Assembly (NCBI RefSeq): GCF_036323735.1
Contig: NC_086034.1
Location: forward strand, 43,351,439-43,415,438
Length of the DNA stretch: 64,000 nucleotides
Direction of reading: 5' to 3'
From: Rattus norvegicus
Lineage: Eukaryota; Chordata; Mammalia; Rodentia; Muridae
Position 1 is the stretch's first letter. Every line of letters begins with the position of its first letter. Below are positions 34,879 through 47,592 of this stretch, one piece after another. The notes beneath the pieces were generated by a model. The model did no database searches, was not told the DNA's origin, and saw nothing but the letters and a program-made list of their open reading frames with translations. A program made the position numbers and the translations under genes.

Positions 34879-37418
34879 AATAAAATGTTGTGCATCATTA
34901 TCATGTGTTTTTTGTGAGTTTATGGCAGTGCATATTGCAATACTATACAAAGGTCAGAAAACAGAATTATAGAGTCTTATGAATATACTAGATATGGAGT
35001 TGTCAATAGAATTCACAATACTCAAATAATATACCATATACAAACACCCCCCTCTTTTCTTAAAAAAGATATTCAGTAAGAAATATGTGACAATGGAATA
35101 GAAATGGCTAGTATTAAGGATGAGGTAGTTTTAATACCAAATTTACTGAACTATAGTTTCTCAGATTTGTCACTATTAATATTTGGGTCAGATAATTATT
35201 TGGTGTGAGGATTGCCCTATAAATTGCAGGATGGTTAGCATCAACTCTAGCCTTATGTACTGTGTATCTATTATGCAACAAAATTTTCCAACATCTAAGT
35301 TAAAAAAAAGAAATATCCCAAAGTAGAAAGGGATGAAAATACACAGCCAAAGGGGAGGAAATGCAAACCAAATATGTCTATTGCCATTCTGAATGCAGCA
35401 TGAGAAAGCATTAAAATGTTGAAGATAATATGTTTTAAATTTATACTGTGAGAAGTTTAATGCAGAAAAACATTAACACTATGTAAATTACTTGAATATA
35501 AGGCAGAAAGAGACATTGTACAAATAAGAAGCACTTAAGAAAATTTAAAGACATATGGCCAAAGCATGGACAGATATTAATAATATTACATTATCAGCTC
35601 ACTATGACAGACATTATTAAGCTAGAATTGGTAAATATGGGAACTGCATGAATCATTAACTTCCCCTAACGTTAAAACTGTTTGAATATAAACATTACCA
35701 AAATATTCTATGAATTTTTGATAACATTTAAAATTAGGGTTATAAATATATAGAGTCATAAGTGATAAAAATTATATCCTGGGTAATGTGACTAATGTGT
35801 GTCTAAATTACAGTTTCCCTTTCTGTTCAGCCATGATCAAGCCTGCATGTCAGAGCAGGTGTCATGGGAGTGGGCAGGCACATCTTCTGCAGTTGACTAC
35901 AAGCTGCATAGCCACCGAGGGGGCCCACGCAGCTGCTGCCAACCTTCTGGTGTGTGAGGTGTGACTGATGACACAATTGCTACTATTGTAGGAAACTAGT
36001 GTGGCTCATGATTCACTTTAAAAATAGGTATTTCATATTCCTCTTAAGACAGTTGAATGATAGGCAAATAATTATCTGTATATAGATGTGCAAATTCTTC
36101 CATGATTATTTTTACTATTTGATTTATCCCATTCTGAATAAAATGTCACAATTGACTGCAAATGTCATGCTAGTGGTATATTCTGTGCCATTTGAAATCA
36201 GTTTCTAGAGTCTTTCCATTGCCTTTCTATTGCTATAGTATTGTGGATTCAGAACTATAAAGATGGTCTTTATTTTGTCAAGCAGGTCAACCATATTTAA
36301 AGAACTAAAATCACGTTCTAAGGCTCACTGAAGCACTGTTGTGGGTAACTGAACAATAAGAAAGCTTATCATTCACTACAATCATTTAATACTACTATTT
36401 GTAAAGTACAAATCAAATTAAGGTCAGAAACTGGCCTTTTTGTAGAGAAATTATTTAAGCGTCACTGAGAACTGAGTAAACATGTTTTTTGTTTGTTGTG
36501 TTTTTTAACATCAATCCAAGATCTTCATGTACCTTATTTCCTCTGAATCTGAAATTAATTATTACCAATCCAAAGAATTTAGGTAGCAATCACTTTTTAA
36601 AGCCCTTTTTAAGTCATATTATTGAACTTCTAGTTCATGGATATACAGTAAGAGTTTCCCCCAGACACACTAAACTAGGTCATATCACAGAATTGGTTAC
36701 AAGGTATTCAACATAAAGATTTACTGCTAACTAGAATGTTTATGTTTTTCTTTGTGGCTGAAGAATTTTATTAGTCCTTATTACACTTTCCTTGCATTTT
36801 ATGGTTTATTTGTTGTAATTGACTTGGAAAAATAGAAAGACTACGTAAGGAAGGGTTCTTCAATGACTCATGGTGGGAACTTTATACAATACCACCTTCA
36901 AATATATCACATTTGATTTTTACTACTTTCATGTTTTAGTAGATACATGCTTTATCCTATATTATTAATATATATCTGATTTATCACTAAACTCATTAAA
37001 AAGAGTTAAGACAAATATCAATAAATTTATAAAACACAAATATTATGATGTAGTTACTCAAATATTTAGCTTAACACAGAGATATGTTTAAAAGAAGAAA
37101 AAGAAATTTAAATGCATATGTATTGTCTATAGATTAGGGTAAGTAGGTTCTATTATTTTGTGTGACAACCTAAGGATCTTTAAAATACTTAATAATAAAC
37201 CAAGTCTTCTTGCAGTACATATGATTTAACAATTTAATACCAACATTTCACAACAAAGACTTTTAATTTAGAACTCTTATTATGAAGTTGTAGGATGGCC
37301 ATCCTTGAAGGGCAAGTCACAACATTAAAAAGTTTTAGTTCTCTTCAGGTGACTACAACCATCTGTATGATGCTGAAATCAACCGACATTTCATGCTGAG
37401 TGCAGAGAAATGACATAC
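34879..37418 (-). other. Gpm6a: Gpm6a intron 3, remainder
   Basis: Mostly AT-rich unique DNA up to exon 3. The one distinct patch is a GC-richer segment at about 35820-35975 that I could not assign to a repeat or gene. Confidence 0.6.
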
Positions 37419-37575
37419 CCAAGCGCTCACACATCTGCCACAGGTGGTGATTTTGAAGTCCCCATAGAGATCTTTGATGGCCCCAGTTGTGAAGAAACCT
37501 TCCACCATCAGTAAAATGCCATAGACAAAGAAAGCAGCCGCAATGCCGTAGATCACATACTTAAAGATATCAATC
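37419..37575 (-). CDS. Gpm6a: Gpm6a coding exon 3
   Basis: 157 bases: one base completing Met, then 52 codons. It encodes the end of the first extracellular part, transmembrane segment 2 (YVIYGIAAAFFVYGILLMVE) and the cytoplasmic loop (DLYGDFKITTCGRCVSAW), which contains Cys residues. The acceptor is CCCCAG and the donor GTATGT. It ends in phase 0 and joins the exon 4 FIML in frame. Confidence 0.97.
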
Positions 37576-38189
37576 CTGGGGACAAAAAAAGAAAACCAAA
37601 ACCAAGGTGATTTATTTCAATGATTTTTGTCATTTGTTTATAAAATGTGATCCTCATATGTTCAAAGATCTTTTGCAAAGAAATAAGGATATGCACAGAA
37701 CCAGGTATTCAAAACCTCAGCATGTGTCATGCAGGAGCTATTGGAAGGGGATGGCTATTGGGAAAGGGAATGTCACTTTTCTTCAGGAATATGAACTCTG
37801 AGAGGCGACCAGGCTTCTGTATATAGTCCTAAACCCACACACATGCAGGCAATATTAAGTGGATTCAGTGAGTATTAAATTAAATAATAAAGGAAAGAAT
37901 ATGAAGTTCAGAAGAAAGAGTGGAGGAAGATAGGAGAGGAACTGCAGAGGAGAAAGGGGGGTGGTGGACTGCCTTGGATCTGAACACACTATATTAAGTG
38001 AAATATTTGCTAATAAAACTGATATAAAAGAACACATAATCATAATGGTAGGTAGATTATAAAACATGTATATTCTATATGCCTAATGTCAACCTATGAA
38101 TTTTGTTCTGCCAGCAAGGGTTTTTGTGTATATAGGCTTCTTCCTCATCCTCTATAGTCTCCCTTGTTCTCTGGTCACAGTAATAATGT

Positions 38190-38490
38190 CTATGAAACAG
38201 ACTATGTTAGACATCTAATTTAATTATCATCTTTGTAGTGAGTAGCTTATTTCTCTTAACATGAAATTTTTGCAACTCATCCACATCTTATCACATATCA
38301 ATTTATTTTCTAATGAGAAATAGTAGTTCCCTACCTATATACTATATTTTCTTTACATAGATGTTTGTCTGTAGATATTTAAATTGTTTTATACTCTGGC
38401 CTTTGAAAGTCGATGCAACAAACATGGTAAACCAGCTATATTTTGTCACTATACTAGTTTCTAGTGCATTTGATTTAACTTCTATCATAG
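38190..38490 (-). mobile_element. Ancient L1 ORF2/3' fragment (copy A)
   Basis: Reverse-oriented words resembling mammalian L1 (TTTTCTAATGAGAAATAGTA, then ATAGATGTTTGTCTGTAG..., and AGTCGATGCAACAAACATGG). It shares order and many bases with copy B at about 40240-40525, so both descend from the same family. Confidence 0.5.
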
Positions 38491-39384
38491 AATATCATGA
38501 GTATTTTCTTGCAACTATAGTACCAACAATAAAAAGGAAGAGAATTCTCCATATGACAAGTAAACTTTTCTTGCAGAATCACAAATTAATATTAAGTAGA
38601 AATGATCCTGAAATCACCCCAGCATAATTTCTGAGAGGTTTAAAACAGTAATTCTCCATTTCTCATTGTGGTAAAAACATTGGTAAAAAAATCCATACTA
38701 AAATTAGATTTAGGAAACATAAACATATTCATACAAAGAACTGATACATAAATGATAGCTACAGTTAAACATGGATATATAGATAATAATGGGTAGATGA
38801 CAGATGATATACTTCTATCCCATAGCTCTGTATTTAGCAGATCAATGCTCATTAAATTTAGAAAGAAGAATTAGCATGTTTGTAAATAAATTTCTATTTA
38901 CAGCTCTTGATTTTGAAACTATCTACTCTGTGCTTATGCTCCATATAATATCTATTTAAAACACAGAAATATTTATAAGCATAGTTGTATCCTGTAGATG
39001 AAGAATATTCTATGAGTGCTAATTTTCATACATTATCTCTACTACTGAGTAGTTCACTGTCACTGAGATAAGAATTACAGAGTATGTCAATAAAATGCAA
39101 ATGTGGGGATACCACCACCTCAGTGATTTCTGTTATCTATACTAAAGAATAGATCATACACAATAAGTGGAATATACGAGCTTTATGCTTTATATGTCAT
39201 TTGGATATGATATTTTATCCTTAATACAACCTCAATATTGAAGTACCTAAGGGATAAATCTCATGAGTATAGCATAAATTTATAACACATTCAAAAAAAC
39301 TATTCATTTTCACTAAACTTACCAATCTCTTTCATAAATAATATATCTATGATTTTACCTAATAAGATTTCCACTCAATTATTA

Positions 39385-39560
39385 AAGGAGGAGAAACTAC
39401 TCAAAAGATAGAGGCAGATTGGAATGATGTGGCTTCAAGCCAGTACCTGGAAGAGATAAATTGTTGAACCTTCTGTAGAGTCTTGGACATGAGTCTGCCC
39501 CTGATAACAACTTTATTCCAGACTCATGAACTTTCCAACTATGAGAGAATATATGTTTTT
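39385..39560 (+). mobile_element. MLT1-like LTR fragment
   Basis: AGAGGCAGATTGGAATGATG, GGCTTCAAGCCAG and later words follow the order of an ancient mammalian MLT1 LTR. It is diverged, with approximate boundaries. Confidence 0.5.
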
Positions 39561-39586
39561 ATCCATCTTCCTTGTTGTCTTTCTCC

Positions 39587-39665
39587 TTATTTTTTCCTTA
39601 ATGCTAGGGATTGAACTCGGGTTCTCCTTGTGTATGTTACTTCTCTACATCTATCCACAGTCCCG
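39587..39665 (-). repeat. ID/B4-type SINE fragment
   Basis: AATGCTAGGGATTGAACTCG with the following CCTTGTGTATGTT...CCACAGTCCC matches the reversed ID-like part of a rodent SINE. Confidence 0.55.
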
Positions 39666-40239
39666 TTCCTATACTTGAAGCCACAATAATTTGAAGCTAT
39701 TTTTTTATGGAAGTATCAGGTTCAGACATTTGTTCATCTAAATGGAAGAAGCCTATGTATGACAAGGTTCTGACACTGTCTAATGTGTCAATGATTTGCA
39801 AGTAATTTACTGGCATGCACTGATTGGATAGTAGTGCTAGAGTATGTAATCTCTCTTCTGAATTGGGAAGTGACAACTTTCGAAAGCAGAAAATGGCTAC
39901 TGTATCCTAATGACTTGAAACCTATGTATTACTGAGCAGGAGATAAGTTCTTTGATATAGAAAATTAGAAATTGCTTTTCCATTTTCTGTTCTGTTTCAT
40001 GAAATAATACAGATATGATCCATAAAGTTCATATTTAATAATTTTTCATGAGGTAAAAGTAAAAATGACATATTCTCTTATTAGATTTACATGCCTACTG
40101 TGGTATGGTTAAGTATAAATGCCACAATGTTGCTCAAAAGATTCCTGGAACTTTTTTTAATTTTACATGATCAAAACTCCATATTATCGAAAAATAACTC
40201 TAATTTAGTCTGACTCTCCAACCCAGCTACTTTTTGAGT

Positions 40240-40525
40240 TCTACTTTTTTAGATGAAACAGATTATGCTAGTCGTTTTATTTAACAACCATCCTTGTGGT
40301 GAGTAGCTTATTTTAGGTAACATGAAGTCTTTGCCATTCATTCACATATTGGCACAAGTCACGATATATTTTCTAATGTTCAATAGCAGTTTACTGCGTA
40401 TATACAATATTTTCTTCCCCTACATATTCATCTGTGTATATTTAAGTTGTATTATACCCTGGCCTATGAAAGTCAATGCAATGAACATAGTAGAACAGCT
40501 ATGTCCTGATTTTATTTTTAAATAA
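40240..40525 (-). mobile_element. Ancient L1 ORF2/3' fragment (copy B)
   Basis: Parallels copy A: TTGTGGTGAGTAGCTTATTT, ACATATTCATCTGTGTATAT and GAAAGTCAATGCAATGAACA appear in the same order. The last matches the commonly conserved reversed L1 stretch near AATGAACATGG. Confidence 0.55.
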
Positions 40526-40804
40526 CTACTCCAATTATTGACATGTAAGTAAGCGAAGTATGTTTAAAGGGAAATTTATATGGTAATGTATCTTTCAAAT
40601 ATCCCATCCTTTGGATGAAGCTAAAATCTTGACAAGAAAAAGATTTCCTAAGATATTCCTTTGTTTCACATTCAATACAATAAAAATTATTCCTAGAAAT
40701 CTGCTTGTACATCATCTTTCCTTCTTGAACTATGACCTTAATGATGCATACATGGTGGTTTATGTTTTGAATTGTACATGCATAAGAATGTACTCACAAT
40801 ACAT

Positions 40805-40868
40805 ATATGATATATATATATAATATATATGTGTGTGTGTATGTATAGTATATGTCTATGTATATGTA
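40805..40868. repeat. TA/TG microsatellite
   Basis: ATATATATA, TGTGTGTGTATG and related units, directly visible. Confidence 0.75.
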
Positions 40869-41384
40869 GAGACTATCTAAAAATTCATAAGAAAGAACAA
40901 TGATATGGAGATAATCTCATGCTATCTTTACTTGCTACATATAATAAATATTTCTTTGTTTTCTTATTTTTCAGCTGGACTTGCTTTAGCTTTGCATTCA
41001 TGAAGATTTGAACCCATTAAGTTCAATGACAAAATGACAACCTGTAATATCCCACCTCTCAGACTTTGTCTCTTTGTAAATCCTTTCAAAATTCTCAATG
41101 TTTGTTTATAAAACCATCTAAAAATTAAAAATAGCTTGTGCTTTATGTGTAGACATGGGACAAATAAAAAACAGAATTATCAGTGCTCATTCTTCCAATT
41201 TCTTATATAAATATTAATTTTATTACTTTGAAAACTTACACTCCAGCATTGCATTATGACTACATTAAAGAGAACACATTTTTCAGTGGTTTTAAGTCAT
41301 AGCATATTTTACAATATGGAGATCCATTTTCTCTATTCTCTACTTTTAACAGTGGTGTAAAGAATAACAGCTTTCAAAGATGTC

Positions 41385-41800
41385 TACACAATACTTCCCA
41401 GCAAGTACTCATGAGTCTCTTTGTAAGCTCAAAAGGATTTTGCAGATTTTTTAATGATCACCAGTTAGAAAATATATCCTGGAGTAAATGGATACATTCA
41501 ATGTAATTGTATGAATCTTTAAAACAGAAGATGTAAGAGCGTCACTATAAAATTCAGAGGGAGATTTCCAGGATGCCACATGCCTGGCTTTGAAGATGGA
41601 AAGGAACAAGGAGCCAAGAATGCAGGTGGCTTGTCAAAGATGGAATAACTCCAGAGATTCCAGATGGAATACAGTTTTGCCAACATCTTGATCTCAGCTC
41701 ATTGCAATAAACCTAGTGAGACCTGCTTCAGATTTTGACTTCTGAAACTGTAAAAAATCAATTTCTTATTGTTAAGAAGCATAGTTTCTGTTTCTTAAGC
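41385..41800 (+). mobile_element. MLT1-like MaLR LTR
   Basis: The segment contains TTTTGCAGATTTTTTAATGA, GAAGATGGAAAGGAACAAGG, GCCAACATCTTGATCTCAGC and GACTTCTGAAACTGTAAAAA, in the order known for MLT1-type LTRs. It is diverged, so the insertion predates rodents. Confidence 0.65.
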
Positions 41801-42910
41801 ACCTTTAAGGATTTGTAGTATAAAAATTGCCTGGTAAAAATGCACATTACTTGACTTATTTCAGAACTCATCAATTCAATAAGATTTTTCTAACACCAGT
41901 TTTACCTATAAAATAATGATCTGATCTCCAAGGTTAATCAGTTATCTACATGAACTCTTAATTTGTCTGCTATTGAAACATTTTGTAAGTAAAAGGTAAA
42001 ACTGGTTTATGTATCAACACTGTAGATGTGTAGAGAAAGTTTACAGACTACCATAGCTTCAAAGCCTTACGTTATCTTGCCTAGTCTTATCTTGTCTCCT
42101 TGTTTCAACCATTAAAATGTCAGTAACTGTTTTGTTATTAATTCCCAAAAAATAAATATGAACAATGAAAACTGTAGATATTATAAATTTATAACATTAG
42201 TTGGAAATAAAACAGTGAATATTTGAGGTTAATGTTTACTTCATTTTAAATTATTAAATAATATATAATATAGAAAATTAATTTTGATACATTAATATAA
42301 TGTCAGAGTTAGAATATTTTAAAAATATAATGTGTTCTGTCTGTAAATCCATGTTATCATATCCTGAACCCTTTCTATTATTTTTTTAAATAAAATACAA
42401 CACTTACAAAATAAATTATAGAGAGTTTTATTTAAGGGTAAAGCTAACATGTGACCAAACCTCAGAATATTTATTCAAGAGGCCAAATTATTTAGCAATT
42501 AAGTGTTTGGATCACCTTTTGATGTCTAAATTTTAACATACCCATATTTCATTGTTTTTAAATTTGTTGTGTAGTCATAAAATACTTAGCCTTCTCTTGC
42601 TTGCTTTGTCAAAAGATGAGTAAAGAACACAGCAGTAACACACTGTCAAACCTCTCCCAGGTAAGAGATTCTGGGACAAAACTTAGAAGAGTTCCTCTTC
42701 ACCACACACAGCAGATATTGAGTCATTTGCAGAGGGTGTGAGCTGGAGGGGTTGTGCTAATATGTAGATGTTGTTGAAATGGAAGGATAATGGGAGGAGA
42801 TTAAATTATAAACTAACTTCTCACAAGTTTGGAGCCCACACAAGATGTGGACTTGAAGAACCAAATCAGCCTATCAATGTCTAAAATGCTTCTGGGAAAA
42901 CAACTAATAA

Positions 42911-43068
42911 AGGAGGGCAGTAATGGGGGGAGGATTGGGAGGGGAACACCCATATAGAAGGGGAGGGGGAGGGGTTAGGGGGATGTTGGCCTGGAAACTG
43001 GGAAAGGGAATAACAATTGAAATGTAAATAAGAAATACCCAATTTAATAAAAATGGAGAAAAAAAAAC
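42911..43068 (+). mobile_element. Short L1 3'-end insertion
   Basis: About 158 bp of rat L1 3' UTR, from the G-rich segment to AATGTAAATAAGAAATACCC and an A-rich tail. It is little diverged, so it is recent. No clear target-site duplication was found. It lies antisense to Gpm6a. Confidence 0.88.
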
Positions 43069-43593
43069 TTAACAGGTTACCTTAGCCAATACAATTTTTC
43101 CAGCTACATCTATTTATGTGGAAATATTAGAATTTCCTTTTTTTCTTTTTTTGAATAAAGAAATGTATTTTAAACAATAAATGTAATAAAGTTATATTAA
43201 TCATAAAAAAATCTAAAAGCCGATTTAAAAAACATTCTCTGCTTTCTTTGAAGGCTTCCACACCTTGACTGAACAATGACAAACTATTTAACAGGTAGTT
43301 TTAACCGGAAAGTTAGAATGTAGAGTACACCAGTGGTAGTGCATGCCTAAAATGTCACTCTGAAGAATGGAAACCAACTGCAGACTTAACTGTGAAGAGT
43401 AAAACTCCATGGTAGACGGAGGACTAGTAAAACTCAATGGCTACATTTCATGGTTTCATGTTTTTCAAAGATTGTCCTTCAATGTTAGAGATGTGGATTA
43501 TTCTTAGATACTTGCATTTATTTAGGAGGTGAAGAGAGAAATAAAGGAAAAGGGAGGGGAAAGGTAGAGGGGAGAGAAGGATAGAAAAAATAA

Positions 43594-43676
43594 TGGAGGA
43601 CGGAAAGAAAGAAAGTGAGAGAAAGAGAGACAGACAGACACACACACACAGGGAGGGAGGGAGGGAGGGAGGGAGG

Positions 43677-43729
<53 letters not shown>
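43594..43729. repeat. GA-rich satellite: (ACAC), (GGGA)n, (GA)n
   Basis: Compound tract: GAAAGAAAGTGAGAGAAAG, a short CA run, about eight GGGA units, then about 45 bases of GA. The Arg/Glu-rich open frame over it is an artefact. Confidence 0.92.
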
Positions 43730-43734
<5 letters not shown>

Positions 43735-43800
43735 TAAAGAGAATAACTCCTCAGATCCTTAATAAAACAAGTGGAAATTGGGGGCCTTTAGAAATTTTCA

Positions 43801-43976
43801 TCTTGGGGATGGAGAGATGGCTCAGCAGTTAAGAGAACTGACTGTTCTTCCAGAGGTCCTGAGTTCTATTCCCAGCAACCACATGGTAGCTCCCAACCAT
43901 ATGGGATCTTGGGTATCTGAAGACAGCTACAGTGTACTCTTATACACAAAATAAATAAAAAAATCTTTTGTAAAAA
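43801..43976 (+). repeat. B2 SINE with target-site duplication
   Basis: Starts GGGGATGGAGAGATGGCTCA, with A- and B-box-like regions and GAAGACAGCTACAGTGTACT, and ends in an AATAAATAAA tail. AGAAATTTTCA flanks it at 43790-43800 and 43977-43987. It is antisense to Gpm6a. Confidence 0.95.
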
Positions 43977-45089
43977 AGAAATTTTCACCATTGTATGGTA
44001 GCTCTCTCATCTAATTAAACAAGCCATATTTTCTTTTTTAAGCATGTGATGTAGGAGCCTTAATATATAAATAAACACTAAAATTAATCACATGCTTTCT
44101 CTATGATCATTTTCCTATGTATTCTTTTCAAACAACTTTTTCATGGGCAAGTCATATCACCCATAAGTCTAATATTTGTCTCATCTACTTTATGGTTTTT
44201 GTTTGGCATCCTCTGTTTCTCTTTTTATTTTTCCTATTCTTTCTAACATTCCCATCCGTGTACGCAGCCCACCTGAAGGCAATCTCCACAACTTTGAAGT
44301 TTTCATAATTACAAACTTCTCAGTTCTCAGCCATCACACTGAGAGATGGATGGTACAGACCTTTGCTGTATTCTTCTGCTTTTCTTTGGAGGGGAGTTGC
44401 TTTTCTTTGGTTGGTTTTTGTTTATTTGTTTTTTTTTGTTTTGTTTTCTTTTGCTTTTTTGTTTATTTTTGGGTTTTTTTTGTGCAAATCAATCTATATG
44501 GAAGCTCTCTGAGAACTATATAATGAATTTAAGGAATTGAACTATGAAAAGAAATAATTTGACCTCCCCCGAATCAATGTACTATTCTCCTCATCCAAAT
44601 ATACTTTATTGGTCTTATATTTAACTTCTTGTATAATGGATCAAATGTACAATAAAAAATATGTAGTCTAAAGTTTCTTCTAAATTCACTTTCCAAAACA
44701 CATACAGATAGTATCCTAAAAGTTTGAGCAGAGATCTGTGATATCTTAATATTTGCTGTTTAAATACATTTATAATTAATTATTTATATATATATAGTCA
44801 TTTATTAGTCTTCTGACACCGTACAAACTTTATGTGCTATGACTGAATAAAGCAATTTGAATTCAGACTAAATATAGAGAACTGTGGATTCAAAGACATC
44901 TGTGGTAGCTTAAAATAATGAACAGTGAGAACATATTTTGTCCAGACTAGGCTGAGATATAACTAAAAAGAAAATGTCAGTTTTATCACATTAAAATATG
45001 TCCATGAAATCATCTCACCAAAACTCTCCTGAACTAACTAGCAATAACCCAATTGGATTTTCTTTTCTTTCTTCTTCATCTCCTCCTCT

Positions 45090-45240
45090 CTCTCCCTGAA
45101 AGAAAGGGGTTCATTATGTAGCCCTGGCTGTCCTTGAACTCAGCATGTAAACTAGGCTGGGCTGGAATTCAGAGATCAGCCTGTCTCTGCCTCCTGGATG
45201 CTGGTGATAAAGGTTCTGCACCACTGTGCCCTGCTTACAC
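45090..45240 (-). repeat. B1 SINE
   Basis: Reversed B1 words: TATGTAGCCCTGGCTGTCCT, GAACTCAGCATG and TCTGCCTCCTGGATGCTGG. Confidence 0.88.
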
Positions 45241-45554
45241 AGTTGGATTTTGAAATAACACATTCCATGTGAATTATAGGCATATGAACTTTAAACAAAG
45301 GATGATTCTGGCAATCTAAATCCAAGATGCTGATTTGGTTCTATGTGTTTGGTAATGTTAAATTCAATTAATAAATCATAGGAATGCATATTTATTACAT
45401 AATTCGATGGGTAAAGCTAGTTTAAAATAATTTGTAAAATAATGTTATAATATGAAATAGACAACTTTTAATTTGCTAATAAGTATCCATATGCAAGTTT
45501 GGGGACATAATATTTCAAATATATGGATTATAGTTTTTAATAATTATTTCCCAT

Positions 45555-45810
45555 TTTCTCAGCACTGAGGATTGAATTTCATAGACTCTAGATGAGGCTC
45601 TCATACTCACAAACTAAGTGTTACATTCTACCACATGGCACCATCCTCAGCTCATTTTGTGATTTTAATGTTGAGAAAGACTCATACTAAATTTCCAAGG
45701 ATGACATTGAACATACTCTATATTTGAGCTTCAGATTCACCTTAACTCAGCCTCATGAGTAGCTAAGCTTATAGAGATTTGCCACATGTCTTGGCTGGTC
45801 TCATTGCTTC
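45555..45810 (-). repeat. B4-type SINE (ID + B1 parts), degraded
   Basis: A reversed ID-like head (CAGCACTGAGGATTGAATTT) is followed by a reversed B1-like part (CTCAGCCTCATGAGTAGCTA). This order is that of B4. Confidence 0.6.
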
Positions 45811-46174
45811 AGTAATTCCTTTTTTTTCTAATCACTGCTTGTTGAAGGACTACAGGCTTCCTTCATTATATTTCAATTTTAGTGATCAGAATTTATCAAT
45901 GTTTAAAGTCTTCAAATTTTTAAGATAAATATAAAAACTAAATAACTTTTCCTTAAAATACATGCTACCTCTTCTTTTGCCAAGAACATATCCTTTTTCC
46001 CACAGAGTAGAGAATTGTAATTCTACTGGACAGCAAGAATGTACATCTGTATTCTCTACATTCACAGGGAATATTAACATTAGTTACCTCAGTGATATAA
46101 CTTATTAAAAGTATTGTTGAAAACAATATGCTTATAGTTTATTAAGACTAAAGAAATTTGGCAACATTGTAAAC

Positions 46175-46292
46175 TGTTTTTGAGACAGGGTCTTCATGAA
46201 GCCATGTAGATCAAGCTGGTTTGAAACAGAGATATGCCTGCCTCCTTTTCCCAAGTTCTGGGATTAAAGGTGCCAGCTACTACACTTGGCCC
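46175..46292 (-). repeat. B1 SINE
   Basis: TTTGAGACAGGGTCTTCATG, GATCAAGCTGGTTTGAAACA and GGGATTAAAGGTGCCAGCTA are reversed B1 words in order. Confidence 0.88.
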
Positions 46293-47399
46293 TAATATTG
46301 CATAGTTTGATACTGTAGTTATAGGAGAGTTTTCTTCTAATAAGGAGTTAGTAGACCTCAGTGTGACACCAAGAATGGATTTGGATAAATTGCAGTTGAT
46401 TACTTTGGATATGGTTAAAGAGCAATGGCACCACAAACAGCATGACAGCCATTATGATTTGAAAGTATAAAAAATCTGATTCCAGAAAATGTGAGCATAC
46501 AGTAAAACCAATTGAGTGTGTTTAGAAAGGAATAAAATAAATATTTCAAACATACAAAACAAAGCAGCATGAAATAAAGTCAAGTAGTGTCAAGGCTAAG
46601 AAACATGAGTAGTTTTGGAGAAAGATAGTTTGTATTAAAAAACATATAAAAATAATTTCTGTCTATGATTATGAAATCACCCAAGAGATTATGAGAATTA
46701 ATTATTTGGAAATGAATACTCTTGTAAGTGAATCCCGAAGATTTGTTCTCTGTAATATTAAAGAGGCTTAAACCAAAACAAAAGACTTTCACTTCCAGAC
46801 TGCTAGAGTTATGTTTACAGAAATATTATTTTTACATCTTCATAACTTTTATCCTAAAGGTACATTTTAGGGCATCAAAAGCACAATTCTGTATGATATT
46901 TAATTTTTATCTTACAAGAAACCATAATAACTTTTAACAATATTTACAGTATTTTCTGTAATGTAGAGGAAGTAATATAATTCATGACTGGGTTAAAGTT
47001 GTGAAGTGTCTAATCCTGCTTAGAATTTTATAAATTTCCTAGAATTAACAGTCAAGCCTAGATTTGTGCCTGCCTTTATCCTCTGTCTTTTCATATTCAT
47101 TTTAAGAAGAGCCTATGTTCAAATTTGAAGAACAAGGCAAAATTTTCCTGCTTCATGGAACTTTAATTCGTATAAAAGTCTTGGTAAAACCTCTACTACT
47201 TTGGCCTTGGGTACTATGCAAAGTACTTTGTGTTCATTGACAGATCAACCCATTTTTTTATTTTTGTTTTTTGTTGTTGTTTTGTTTTGTTTTTCTAATC
47301 ATCACCTTACCTAGCTAGGCCTCTATTTATTTAGGAAAATAGTAGGAACATAAACAATGTAACGCACTTACTAAAAGGTGGATGTAAAAAATGACTTAC

Positions 47400-47592
47400 A
47401 TGGTAAAAACATCCAGTGTGTCTCCAGCAGTTCTTGCCATCTCAAAGTAGGTCTGCAGAATGTTGACTGTTCCAGAAAGGGCTTCATGACCACAGCCACA
47501 GAACAGGGCAACGCCTGCATACAGCAGGATGGTAGCAATCAGAGAAGCATAGGGAATACCTCCCAGGCATTTAATGCAGCACTCAAAACACC
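47400..47592 (-). CDS. Gpm6a: Gpm6a coding exon 2 (first one in the window)
   Basis: 193 bases: two bases completing a split Gly, 63 codons, and two bases of a Met codon completed in exon 3. It encodes the N-terminal Cys-rich motif (CFECCIKCLGG), a family palmitoylation region, then transmembrane segment 1 (IPYASLIATILLYAGVALF) and the first extracellular loop up to DTLDVFT. The acceptor is CTTCTACAG and the donor GTAAGT. The upstream exon, which should supply about 12 codons plus one base, was not found in the window. The promoter is therefore probably beyond the right edge. Confidence 0.97.

Larger units (their letters stand above)
37576..47399 (-). other. Gpm6a: Gpm6a intron 2
   Basis: A 9.8-kb intron bounded by GTAAGT (after exon 2) and CCCCAG (before exon 3). 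It holds old L1 fragments, two MLT1-like LTR pieces, a short L1 3' end, a B2 with target-site duplication, B1 and B4 SINEs and GA-rich satellite. No coding exon between 37.6 and 47.4 kb is recognised. Confidence 0.9.

Noticed and set aside
43593..43832. Arg/Glu/Gly repeat-rich open frame
   Set aside because: Translation of GGGA and GA repeats.
44117..44540. Phe-rich hydrophobic open frames on the + strand resembling membrane proteins
   Set aside because: They arise from T-rich low-complexity DNA in a Gpm6a intron; the hydrophobicity is due to TTT and TTG codons. No homology or splice support.
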